From an uncultured Lachnospiraceae bacterium (GTDB lineage: Bacteria; Bacillota; Clostridia; Lachnospirales; Lachnospiraceae): a stretch of DNA of 64,000 nt. This document shows, in pieces, positions 16,008 to 24,235 of the stretch. A model generated the notes under the pieces. That model had not been told where the DNA came from. It saw nothing but the letters and a program-made list of their open reading frames with translations, and ran no database searches. A program made the position numbers and the translations under genes. Position 1 is the first letter of the stretch; every line of letters begins with the position of its first letter. The stretch covers positions 1-64,000 of the forward strand of contig CANSTU010000008.1 of the NCBI GenBank assembly GCA_947650005.1, given 5' to 3'.

Positions 16008-17384
16008 ATGGATAGCAAAATGGATCTGTTTGATTATATGAGACAGGCCAGCCAGGAGAAGGAATCGCCGTTGGCTGCCAGGCTGCGTCCCTCCACGCTG
16101 GAAGAGGTGGTGGGACAGCAGCATATTATCGGAAAGGATAAGCTGCTCTATCGGGCCATTCAGGCGGATAAGCTGGGATCCGTAATTTTTTACGGCCCGC
16201 CGGGAACCGGAAAAACCACGCTGGCCCGGGTGATTGCCAACACCACCAGCGCAGATTTCACGCAGATCAACGCGACCGTGGCAGGAAAAAAGGATATGGA
16301 GGCGGTGGTAACGCAGGCGAAGGATACCCTGGGGATGTATGGCCGACGTACGATCCTTTTCATCGATGAGATTCACCGCTTTAATAAGGGACAGCAGGAC
16401 TATCTTCTGCCTTTTGTGGAGGATGGGACGATCATTTTGATCGGGGCGACTACGGAGAATCCCTATTTTGAGGTAAACGGGGCTCTGATTTCCCGTTCCA
16501 TCATTTTTGAATTGAAGCCTCTTTCCAGGGACGATATCAAAGAGCTTCTACACAGGGCCGTTTCCGATGAAAAGAAGGGGATGGGCGCATACGGAGCCGT
16601 GCTGGAGGAAAATGCCCTGGAGTTCCTTGCGGATATGGCGGGAGGGGATGCCAGACTGGCGCTGAATGCCATTGAGTTGGGAATTCTTACCACGCCCCGA
16701 GGAGAGGATGGTAAGATCCGTATTACTCTGGAAGTGGCGGGAGAATGTATTCAGAAGCGGGTGGTGAAGTACGATAAAACGGGGGACAACCATTATGATA
16801 CCATTTCCGCCTTCATCAAGAGTATGCGCGGTTCCGATCCGGATGCGGCCGTCTATTATCTGGCCAAAATGCTGTATGCGGGGGAGAGCGTGACCTTCAT
16901 CGCCCGCCGGATTATCATCTGCGCTTCGGAAGATGTGGGAAATGCAGATCCCCAGGCCCTTACTGTGGCGGTGAGCGCTTCTTTGGCCGTGGAACGGGTA
17001 GGGATGCCGGAGGCTCAGATCATCCTGGCCCATGCCGTGTCCTATGTGGCCTGCGCGCCGAAGAGCAATGCGGCAGTATGCGCTATAGGGGAGGCTATGT
17101 CCTGTGTACAGGAAACAGGAAACCTGCCCGTCCCGGGCCATTTGCAGGATGCCCACTATAAAGGGGCGGCAAGGCTGGGCCATGGGCTGGACTATAAGTA
17201 TGCCCATGACTATCCCAATCATTATGTGCGGCAGCAGTATCTGCCCTATGAACTGAGCGGGAGGGAATTCTACAAACCCACAGAGAACGGCTATGAGGCG
17301 AAGATACAAGAACATATGAGACGGATTAAGGCTGAGGCGCGGGAAATACAGGCGGATGCTTCAGAAGGCGCGTCTCGGAAGTGA
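16008..17384 (+). CDS. rarA: Replication-associated recombination protein A (RarA/MgsA)
   Basis: A 458-residue AAA+ ATPase. Walker A GPPGTGKTT is at 63-71, Walker B LFIDEIHRF at 117-125, sensor GATTENPYFEVN follows, and the C-terminal RarA tetramerisation domain includes GSDPDAAVYYLAKML. It acts at stalled replication forks. GGAAAGG precedes the ATG. The last residues (EASEGASRK) merge into a repeat array that continues past the stop. 6S RNA lies a few kb away, a neighbourhood also seen in other bacteria. Confidence 0.95.
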   Translation: MDSKMDLFDYMRQASQEKESPLAARLRPSTLEEVVGQQHIIGKDKLLYRAIQADKLGSVIFYGPPGTGKTTLARVIANTTSADFTQINATVAGKKDMEAVVTQAKDTLGMYGRRTILFIDEIHRFNKGQQDYLLPFVEDGTIILIGATTENPYFEVNGALISRSIIFELKPLSRDDIKELLHRAVSDEKKGMGAYGAVLEENALEFLADMAGGDARLALNAIELGILTTPRGEDGKIRITLEVAGECIQKRVVKYDKTGDNHYDTISAFIKSMRGSDPDAAVYYLAKMLYAGESVTFIARRIIICASEDVGNADPQALTVAVSASLAVERVGMPEAQIILAHAVSYVACAPKSNAAVCAIGEAMSCVQETGNLPVPGHLQDAHYKGAARLGHGLDYKYAHDYPNHYVRQQYLPYELSGREFYKPTENGYEAKIQEHMRRIKAEAREIQADASEGASRK

Positions 17385-17560
17385 TAGCGGGTTGAGGCTT
17401 TTTTAGGAAAGCGTCCTGAGTCGGAAGAAGACGGAAGGCTCCTCAGGAAAGAGCCCCAAAGTGAAAGCGGGCAGGAGGCTTTTAGAAAAGAGGAAAGCGT
17501 CCCAAAGCTATAGCGGGTTGAAGGCCTTGGGGAAAGCGTCCCGCGAAGCAAACGTTCGTC
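17368..17560 (+). repeat. Imperfect tandem repeat after rarA, about 50-nt unit
   Basis: Three diverged units share GAAAGCGTCC and ATAGCGGGTTGA(A)GGCTTT. The first unit overlaps the rarA stop codon. No gene is contained. Confidence 0.6.
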
Positions 17561-17562
17561 TC

Positions 17563-18078
17563 TCAGAAGAGCTGTTCGGTCAGATATTGATAGATTTCTT
17601 TATACTTTTTCTGCCAGTTGTGGCACATAGAGACGGCCAGCTCTTCTGTGGGGACGCAGATGCGTAGGTTCACCAGATCCACATTTTTTTCCTTGGCCAC
17701 AAGCTGGGCTTCATATTCGCCGTTTACCAGCTTATAATAGCTGGTCTGGATGGCGGATTCATTGCGCAATTCGATGCGGTGATCCCTGAAATATTCCCGG
17801 ATATCCAGTTTGATAGCATCGCTGATGCGGTTTTCAAAATAGGAAAGGGTGTTCCTGCCTTCTTCCGTAATCCGCAGCTGGGTTCGGTTTAAGAGGGTTC
17901 TGGATTCCGCCAGGCCGGTTTCCACGAGCTCGGAAATGACGGACTGGAGGGTGAGAAAATTGGTATATTCCTTTTCCAGAATGAAATCTCCGATTTGTGT
18001 GGTGGTGAGGGTCAGATTCACCCGGTCCAGGATATAGAGTACGATCAATTTATAAAGCGTGGTCGGTTCCTGATTCAT
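17563..18078 (-). CDS. DUF4364 family protein
   Basis: A 171-residue protein with a winged-helix-like N-terminus (TTLYKLIVLYILDRVNLTLTT, then TQIGDFILEKEYTNFLTLQS), matching DUF4364, a Clostridia-specific family near PadR-like regulators. The C-terminal half carries NGEYEAQLVAKEKNVDLVNL. The function is unknown; DNA binding is likely. The ATG at 18090 belongs to the Z Shine-Dalgarno (ATGAGAG), so 18078 is used. Confidence 0.85.
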   Translation of the reverse strand: MNQEPTTLYKLIVLYILDRVNLTLTTTQIGDFILEKEYTNFLTLQSVISELVETGLAESRTLLNRTQLRITEEGRNTLSYFENRISDAIKLDIREYFRDHRIELRNESAIQTSYYKLVNGEYEAQLVAKEKNVDLVNLRICVPTEELAVSMCHNWQKKYKEIYQYLTEQLF

Positions 18079-18185
18079 AGCTGCTCTCATTTACCCGCTT
18101 TTGCGGATGCTCCATTCTTTAAATTTCAATCATGCTCCCGTCTGCGTGCAAGGCATGCGTTCAAATCAGACGAAGCTTCAATCTT
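18079..18185 (-). promoter_or_regulatory. Z leader element, two modules, minus strand
   Basis: Read on the minus strand: TTGAAGCTTCG, TCTGATTTGAACG, GCATGCCTTGCACGC and AGACGGGAGCA, then a second shorter module with CCGCAAAAGCGG and TAAATGAGAGCAGCT before the ATG at 18078. Confidence 0.65.
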
Positions 18186-18208
18186 CCGATTATGCCTGCG
18201 GCGTCCTT

Positions 18209-18340
18209 TCCGCAGGCATCACATAGGATGCCTTGCATCACATAGGATGCCTTGCATCACATAGGATGCTTTGACCGTGCGCACATGTTCAACATTAAAG
18301 CATATGTAAAGCCGCTTTATGGGAGCGGGTTTTCTTCACA
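18209..18340 (-). repeat. X/Y leader repeat, minus-strand copy
   Basis: It includes three exact-phase 19-nt units (GCATCACATAGGATGCCTT, 18216-18272) and a conserved block with ATTAAAGCATATGTAAAGC and GGGAGCGGGTTTTCTTCAC. It begins inside the 3' end of the radical SAM gene. The second copy is at 21302-21444 in the opposite strand, again directly upstream of a Z element. Confidence 0.7.
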
Positions 18341-19333
18341 CTTTTGCCCTTGTCTGATGGATTCCAGTTTCATTTTGTGATGGAGTGCGTTCAGCACACG
18401 GCGTTTGTCCCGGCTCCAGTCCGGCGCGAGGAGAAGATGCCCTGGCCCGTCCCCGGTGACCCGATGGATGACGATGTCCGAAGAAAGGGCAGCAATGCAG
18501 TCCGTAAGAATCTGCAGATAGGCTTCCTGAGATAACACATCGAATGCCCCTGCCAAATAAAGATCCGCCAGGTCTGTGCCCCTTAACACATGGAGGAGCT
18601 GCAGTTTGATGCCGAAAATCCGGCAGCGATTCAGATGACGGATGGTTGCAAGCATATCCTCCCGGCTTTCTCCGGGCAGGCCCAGGATCACATGGACGAT
18701 AATGGGAAAACCGGCAGAATACAGGCGGCATACAGCCTCGTCAAAGCAGGAGAGGGGATATCCCCTGCGGATGAACTGGGCGGTGCCCTCATGGATGGTC
18801 TGTAGACCCAGTTCGACCCAGATGAACTTGTCTGGAAAGCGTTCCCGGAGCCCTGCGAGCAGGAAGAGCACCTCGTCTGGAAGACAGTCCGGCCTGGTGG
18901 CAATGGAGATGCCTGCAATATCCGGCTCCGTCAGGGCGGCTGTAAAAATTTCCTCCAGGTACGCGACGGGCCCGTAGGTGTTGGTGTAAGCCTGAAAATA
19001 GGCGATGTAGCGTTTCCCTGTCTTTTTGGAAGATAGGAGCGCCTTTCCCTGCTCCAGCTGCTGGCGGATGGAAGGGGAAGGGTGCATAAAATATGCTCCT
19101 CCTAAGTGGTTTTTATTCATATGGGAACGCACGGAATTTGGTTCGGATGCGATTGGCACCGCAAATTCCCCGCTTCCGCCGTTGCTGCAGAAGAGGCATC
19201 CCCGTCGGCCCAAGGTTCCGTCCCGGTTGGGACAGGAAAGCCCGGCATTGAGGGCAATTTTGTATAATTTTTCCCCACAGTGCTCCATGCACCAGTCATT
19301 GAGCGTATAATAGGGCTTTTCCCGGCGGTACAT
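18317..19333 (-). CDS. Radical SAM protein, TIGR01212 family (YhcC/YtqA-like)
   Basis: A 338-residue protein. Its 4Fe-4S motif Cys34-X11-Cys46-X2-Cys49 (SCPNRDGTLGRRGCLFC) is the diagnostic TIGR01212 signature, and the rest follows the radical SAM barrel (EDMLATIRHLN, GIKLQLLHVLRGTDLA). The substrate is unproven. It starts 3 nt after the malic enzyme stop codon, with AGGATGA as ribosome site inside that stop, so the two genes are cotranscribed and probably translationally coupled. Its last codons are made of the X repeat. Confidence 0.85.
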   Translation of the reverse strand: MYRREKPYYTLNDWCMEHCGEKLYKIALNAGLSCPNRDGTLGRRGCLFCSNGGSGEFAVPIASEPNSVRSHMNKNHLGGAYFMHPSPSIRQQLEQGKALLSSKKTGKRYIAYFQAYTNTYGPVAYLEEIFTAALTEPDIAGISIATRPDCLPDEVLFLLAGLRERFPDKFIWVELGLQTIHEGTAQFIRRGYPLSCFDEAVCRLYSAGFPIIVHVILGLPGESREDMLATIRHLNRCRIFGIKLQLLHVLRGTDLADLYLAGAFDVLSQEAYLQILTDCIAALSSDIVIHRVTGDGPGHLLLAPDWSRDKRRVLNALHHKMKLESIRQGQKCEENPLP

Positions 19334-19336
19334 GGG

Positions 19337-20491
19337 TCATCCTTTGATATGGCTTTTCACCGCATCCGCCACGGCCCGGGCAACCTTGGGATCAAAAGCT
19401 TCGGGCATGATATTGTTTTCGTTTAATGCCTCCTCCGGTACAAGGGAAGCGATGGCTAAGGCTGCTGCCAGCTTCATTTCTTCGGTGATCTGGACGGCGC
19501 GGCCCTCCAGGGCGCCCTTGAAGATACCAGGGAAGGCGACCACGTTGTTGACCTGATTGGGAAAATCGCTGCGGCCTGTGCCGACAACCTTCGCTCCAGC
19601 AGACTTTGCCAGATCGGGCATGATTTCAGGCACTGGATTGGCCATGGCAAAGAGGATGGCGTCCCGGTTCATGGAGGAAACCATTTCAGGGGTAACAATG
19701 CCAGGAGCGGATACGCCCACGAAAATGTCGGCTCCCCTCATGGCGTCCGCCAACGTCCCGGTCATGCCTGTCCGATTGGTCACATCCATCATCCGCTTCT
19801 GCATCCAGTTCAAATCCGTGCTGGACTTGGAGAGGATCCCGCTCTTGTCGCACAGGGTGATATCCGAAAATCCATAGGAAAGAAGCAGTTTTGTGATGGC
19901 AATTCCTGCGCTGCCTGCTCCGTTCACCACCACGCGGCAGCTCTCCTTTTGCTTGCCCGTTACCTTCAGAGCGTTGATGATTCCGGCGAGCACCACGATG
20001 GCAGTGCCGTGCTGATCGTCATGGAAGACCGGGATATCCAGCGTCGCCTTCAGGCGTTCTTCGATTTCAAAACAGCGGGGCGCGCTGATATCTTCTAAAT
20101 TGATGCCGCCGAATCCGGGAGCCAGCCAGGTTACGGCCTTGATGATTTCCTCTGTATCCTGCGTATCCAGACAGATAGGGATCGCATTCACGCCTGCGAA
20201 TTCCTTGAATAAAACAGCCTTGCCCTCCATCACCGGCATGGCGGCGTGAGGGCCGATATTGCCCAGCCCCAGAACGGCGGAGCCGTCGGAGATGACGGCG
20301 ATGGTGTTGGCTTTCATGGTATAAGTATAGGCAGCTTCCTTTTCCTTTGCAATTTCCTTACAGGGTTCCGCCACTCCGGGCGTGTAAGCCAGGGAGAGAT
20401 CCTCCCGCGACTTAACGGGAGATTTGGAGATGATTTCCAGCTTTCCGTTCCATTCTTTATGTAGTGCGAGTGCCTTTTCGTTTATTGTCAT
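19337..20491 (-). CDS. Malic enzyme (NAD(P)-dependent, short form)
   Basis: A 384-residue enzyme oxidatively decarboxylating malate to pyruvate. It carries YTPGVAEPC, MKANTIAVISDGSAVLGLGN (metal and substrate domain), IPVFHDDQHGTA and the Rossmann stretch VVVNGAGSAGIAI. The length of about 385 is that of the bacterial short form without a phosphotransacetylase domain. It is first in an operon with the radical SAM gene. LPE copy B lies 120 nt upstream. Confidence 0.92.
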   Translation of the reverse strand: MTINEKALALHKEWNGKLEIISKSPVKSREDLSLAYTPGVAEPCKEIAKEKEAAYTYTMKANTIAVISDGSAVLGLGNIGPHAAMPVMEGKAVLFKEFAGVNAIPICLDTQDTEEIIKAVTWLAPGFGGINLEDISAPRCFEIEERLKATLDIPVFHDDQHGTAIVVLAGIINALKVTGKQKESCRVVVNGAGSAGIAITKLLLSYGFSDITLCDKSGILSKSSTDLNWMQKRMMDVTNRTGMTGTLADAMRGADIFVGVSAPGIVTPEMVSSMNRDAILFAMANPVPEIMPDLAKSAGAKVVGTGRSDFPNQVNNVVAFPGIFKGALEGRAVQITEEMKLAAALAIASLVPEEALNENNIMPEAFDPKVARAVADAVKSHIKG

Positions 20492-20613
20492 GCTGATCGT
20501 CCTCTTTTCTATTATCTATCCGCGGCGGGAAGATAGCTGCTTGAAGGGTTCCAGTTTTCCTGTCTATCATATAATATTTGTTTTTGATGTGCAATACCAG
20601 TTTTGCGAGGGTT

Positions 20614-20910
20614 AGTACAACATCATATCAAGCATTGCCGCCACACCCCGGCAGGATTTTCCAGGCAAGGAGCGTCCCGGGAGGAAGCGCAGCGTCCATT
20701 CCAGGTTTTGAAGTGCCATTGCGCCGGACATTCCGATGAGCCCAGGGCACTTCCCAGTCGGGCAACGGCCCTCCAGGGAAGCAGGTCTCATCTACATGGC
20801 GCAAAATGCACTTCAAAACCTGGAATGGACGCTGCGCTTCCTCCCGGGACGCTCCTTGCCTGGAAAATCCTGCCGGGGTGTGGCGGCAATGCTTGATATG
20901 ATGTTGTACT
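20614..20910. repeat. LPE copy B: long palindromic element, core inverted
   Basis: Arms 20614-20716 and 20808-20910 are perfect reverse complements over 103 bp, the longest in the window. The 91-nt core (20717-20807) aligns with copy A when read on the minus strand (ATTTTGCGCCATGTAGATGA ... GGCGCAATG). The arms have no visible similarity to those of A, C or D. Confidence 0.95.
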
Positions 20911-20944
20911 GTGGCGGGAGATTTTTTATCGCTGTTTTTTTCTG

Positions 20945-20973
20945 TTGTAATTTACAGATTTTCAGGATATAAT
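20945..20973 (+). promoter_or_regulatory. Promoter of 6S RNA
   Basis: TTGTAA, 17 nt, TATAAT; the RNA would start near 20980. Confidence 0.75.
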
Positions 20974-20979
20974 AGTATC

Positions 20980-21165
20980 AACCTGGGATGTTCGATAACT
21001 CCTGTTGTTTTGAACCTACATTTACTTTAAACGGGACTCCTACATTGCCGAGTGGATGTCAGGCCCCCATTACGCAGGGGAAGGCAGAAGCGTCGGTTGC
21101 GGTAACCCACCTAGCAGATAGCTAGGAGTCAAGAGACAGGAGGCGGCATTTTGGGGGTAAGAAAC
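20980..21165 (+). ncRNA. ssrS: 6S RNA
   Basis: The 5' strand CCTGGGATGTTCG and 3' strand GGCGGCATTTTGGGG pair (with G-U pairs) and resemble the closing stem of E. coli 6S RNA, where GAGAUGUUCG and GGCGGCAUCUCGG occupy the same places. A second paired block is ACTCCTGT/ACAGGAG. Between them lies a long interrupted hairpin with the open bubble that mimics a promoter for RNA polymerase. A promoter lies directly upstream and a terminator at 21205. rarA is nearby, a known association. The 3' end is approximate. Confidence 0.85.
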
Positions 21166-21204
21166 AGCCACATCCAAGTGGTTTTGTTTCCTTACAAAAG
21201 AGGA

Positions 21205-21231
21205 AAAGCAGCCGGATGGCTGCTTTTTTCC
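21205..21231 (+). terminator. Terminator after 6S RNA
   Basis: AAGCAGCC GGAT GGCTGC followed by TTTTTT. Confidence 0.85.
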
Positions 21232-21301
21232 GTTCCATTTGTGCGGGCGTGCAGGGAGCGGCAACGTTGTTTTAACAGGCTGCCTCGCTGTGGGCGGAAG
21301 G

Positions 21302-21444
21302 GTGAATAAAACCCGCTCCCATGAGGCCGCTTTACACATGTTTTAGCGTGTTGCACATTTGAACGCCCAGAATGCGCATCGAGGCATTGTATACGATGCA
21401 AGGCATCCTATGTGATGCAAGGCATCATATGTGATGCCTGCGGA
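21302..21444 (+). repeat. X/Y leader repeat, plus-strand copy
   Basis: GTGAATAAAACCCGCTCCCAT and a TTTACACATGTTTTA block are followed by two 19-nt units AAGGCATCCTATGTGATGC (21400-21437). It is homologous to 18209-18340 in inverted orientation. It precedes a Z element and the spoIID-like gene. Confidence 0.7.
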
Positions 21445-21467
21445 AAGATGCAGCAGGCATGGTCGGA

Positions 21468-21537
21468 CGGTTGAAAGGAAAGAGAGTTCAACCTCCTTGA
21501 TTTGGGTACCCGCGTTAGCGGGCAGATGGGATCAGAT
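21468..21537 (+). promoter_or_regulatory. Z leader element
   Basis: TTGAAAGG...GTTCAA, CCTCCTTGATTTG, CCCGCGTTAGCGGG and CAGATGGGATCAGAT before the ATG at 21538. Confidence 0.7.
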
Positions 21538-24219
21538 ATGGAAAAAAGAAAGGATCACAGGCCGGGAAGAGGAGACGGGAGAGACCGTTTTGAGATAAAT
21601 GAGGAGATGCGCCGCAGACAGCGCGCGAGGAAACGGGCGGCCAAAAGGGCTGCGGCGCTGCGGGCAGCGGAAAGAAGGGCGGACGGAAGAACGCCTTTCC
21701 GAAAGGCGGACCGAGGAGAGGACAGGGCCGCGGCTCTGCGGGCAATGGTTCGGGAACAGGAGGATGCTGCGCGAGGAATGTCCCGGAAAGAGGCAGGAAT
21801 AGGGAGAGAGGATACATATAGAAAACGGAGCGTCCAAGCTGCGGGTTTTGGGGGTGGAGGCTCGAGAGGCATGCAGGCGCGATGGGGCAAGCTGGCGGCC
21901 ATCGTTTTGGGAATTCTTCTGCTGGGAAGCCTTTTATACGGAGCCATCCGGGAGATCACGGCGCCGGGGCCGGAGGGGGAATATCTGACACTGCAGGAGG
22001 CGGGCAACCTAACCTGGCTCCTTCTGGATACGGCGGGGAGGGAGGAGGCTGACGGCCTTTCGAGCCTTTTTACCCAGGAGGCGTCCGAGGAAGGTGGAGG
22101 AATGCTTACGCGCCGGCTGTGGGAGCAGATCCTTGCATTTTTCCCGGACTGCGGCTATCAGATACCGGATTATTACCGGAAGAAGGACCGGATTCTTCTG
22201 TCCGACTGGTATGTTTTTTTTGATGCGGCAAGGCTCGTCTGCGATGGGGAGGGGCGGATCCAAGATATGGATTTAACCCCCTTGGGAATCGGGAGCGCGG
22301 TGACGGATGCGGAAGGAAGGACGCTGGGGGAAGAGGAATTGATTTCCGCGCAGCGTTCCTATACCTTTCGGACGGAGCGGTTGAAGGGCAGCCTATTTTG
22401 CCCCGTGACGGCGGTGGAGCGGGATGGGGTGCTCTATGCCCTGCGGAGTGTGGATGGAAAGGAAAGCGCAATCTCCAATATCTGGATCATGGAGGTGGAG
22501 CAAGACGGCCTACGCTGCTTCTGGAACGATTATGAGGTGAGGATCGCCGTGCCCGAAGAAGAGGCACAGGCTATGGGGGCGGCCCGGGAACAGGTGGCGG
22601 ATTTGGGATTCCGGGAAGGGCAGCTGGCGTCCGTCCATATGAGGACGAATAAAATATCCGGCAGGCTTTTGAAAATCCGGGATGACGGGGCTGAGATCGA
22701 GGGACATGGATATCTGCCCTTTGCCGAAAATCTGAAAATCTACCGGCTCTATGGTCAGCTGAAAAAGTATTATATAACGGATCTGCGCATCGGCTATGAT
22801 TTCGCAGACTTTGTGGTGGAAGACGGCCAAATCCAGGCCGGGCTGGTGGTGAAGGAAGAGTCCATGGAAAACATCCGTGTGTTGGTGAAAACCTCGGACT
22901 TCGGCGGCGCTTTCCATGACGCGGTGGAACTGGAAGCGGACTGCGACCTGAATATCCAGACCGCAGATGGAGGGACGCAGGTGCTTCCGGCAGGAGAGAG
23001 ACTGCGGCTGGATCGGGAAAGCGAGTTGTTTGCGGCCGGACGGGTGCGGATCGAACCGGTCATCCTCACCGGGAGGATCAGCCTTTTGAACGTGGCGCGC
23101 AGCCAGGGCATCCCTGCCTATCGGGGGAGCATGGAGCTGGAACGGCAGGCGGACGGGATCATTGTGATCAACGACGTGCTTCTGGAGGAATACCTCTATG
23201 CGGTGGTTCCCAGTGAGATGCCTTCCACCTATCCCCTGGAAGCCTTGAAATCCCAGGCGGTCTGCGCACGCACCTATGCCTATGGGAAGATGCTTCACGC
23301 CGGTCTTCCCGCCTATGGAGCCCATGTGGATGACAGCGCCGGTTTTCAGGTCTACAATAATATCACGGAAAACGTGGAAACCACCAAGGCGGTGAAGGAA
23401 ACCAAGGGGGAGCTGCTGTATTACCGGGATGAACTGGCGGAGGCTTTTTATTATTCCACCTCCTGCGGATACGGCACGAATACGGGCATCTGGCAGAATT
23501 CCGTTCCGGAGAACTTTCCATACCTGCAGGCCAAGGCAGTGAATGTGGCAGGGGTGACGGACGCCCAGGGAGATGCCATCGACTCAGAAATAAACGAGGA
23601 AGACATCGGCGGCGCGGAGGATATGACACAGGAAGAAAGCTTTGCGGCTTTCATTAAGAACGCGCGTCCCTCGGATTTTGAGAGCGCTGAGGCCTGGTAT
23701 CGGTGGACGTACCGGGTGGAGGAATTGGATGCCTCCCTGCTATATGAAAATGTGAAAAAACGATATGCTGCTGCGCCGGGAACGATCTATGTCCGCCAGG
23801 CGGACGGAAGTTTTCAAAACCAGGAGCCCATAGATCCAGGGAGGATCACGGATCTGTACATTGCGAAAAGGAATGAGGGCGGCGTGGCGGAGGAATTGGT
23901 CATAGAGGGGGAAAATGGAGCCCTGATGGTGAGGACGGAGCATAACATCCGCTATGTATTAAGCAACAACGCCAGCAAGGTGATCAGGCAGGATGGCAGC
24001 GAGTATCAAACAGGTTCCCTTCTTCCCAGCGCCTTTTTGGTGATTGAGGCTGGAAAAGCAGACGGATATGTGATAGGATATACTTTATTTGGCGGCGGCT
24101 TTGGCCATGGAGTGGGCCTGAGCCAGAACGGCGCGCGCAGTATGGCCCAAAATGGCTGTGACAGCGGAAATATCCTCGCATACTTCTATGAGGGCAGCGA
24201 GGTGAAGAAAATATATTGA
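21538..24219 (+). CDS. SpoIID/LytB domain protein, long form
   Basis: An 893-residue protein, far longer than B. subtilis SpoIID (about 340). Residues 1-115 are cytoplasmic and very rich in Arg, with many RAAxRA repeats. One membrane segment (about 118-138, LAAIVLGILLLGSLLYG) follows, then a long extracytoplasmic region. The C-terminal third is the SpoIID domain: VLLEEYLYAVVPSEMPSTYP, LKSQAVCARTYAYGKM, YYSTSCGYGT and FGHGVGLSQNGARSMA, where SpoIID acts as a lytic transglycosylase on glycan strands denuded of stem peptides. It may serve engulfment or general wall remodelling. The ATG at 21502 is part of the leader. Confidence 0.85.
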   Translation: MEKRKDHRPGRGDGRDRFEINEEMRRRQRARKRAAKRAAALRAAERRADGRTPFRKADRGEDRAAALRAMVREQEDAARGMSRKEAGIGREDTYRKRSVQAAGFGGGGSRGMQARWGKLAAIVLGILLLGSLLYGAIREITAPGPEGEYLTLQEAGNLTWLLLDTAGREEADGLSSLFTQEASEEGGGMLTRRLWEQILAFFPDCGYQIPDYYRKKDRILLSDWYVFFDAARLVCDGEGRIQDMDLTPLGIGSAVTDAEGRTLGEEELISAQRSYTFRTERLKGSLFCPVTAVERDGVLYALRSVDGKESAISNIWIMEVEQDGLRCFWNDYEVRIAVPEEEAQAMGAAREQVADLGFREGQLASVHMRTNKISGRLLKIRDDGAEIEGHGYLPFAENLKIYRLYGQLKKYYITDLRIGYDFADFVVEDGQIQAGLVVKEESMENIRVLVKTSDFGGAFHDAVELEADCDLNIQTADGGTQVLPAGERLRLDRESELFAAGRVRIEPVILTGRISLLNVARSQGIPAYRGSMELERQADGIIVINDVLLEEYLYAVVPSEMPSTYPLEALKSQAVCARTYAYGKMLHAGLPAYGAHVDDSAGFQVYNNITENVETTKAVKETKGELLYYRDELAEAFYYSTSCGYGTNTGIWQNSVPENFPYLQAKAVNVAGVTDAQGDAIDSEINEEDIGGAEDMTQEESFAAFIKNARPSDFESAEAWYRWTYRVEELDASLLYENVKKRYAAAPGTIYVRQADGSFQNQEPIDPGRITDLYIAKRNEGGVAEELVIEGENGALMVRTEHNIRYVLSNNASKVIRQDGSEYQTGSLLPSAFLVIEAGKADGYVIGYTLFGGGFGHGVGLSQNGARSMAQNGCDSGNILAYFYEGSEVKKIY

Positions 24220-24235
24220 GGATGGTTCGGGGAAA

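Noticed and set aside
18216..18272. Possible CRISPR or minisatellite (19-nt units)
   Set aside because: Direct tandem repeats without spacers; better explained as part of the X/Y leader repeat.
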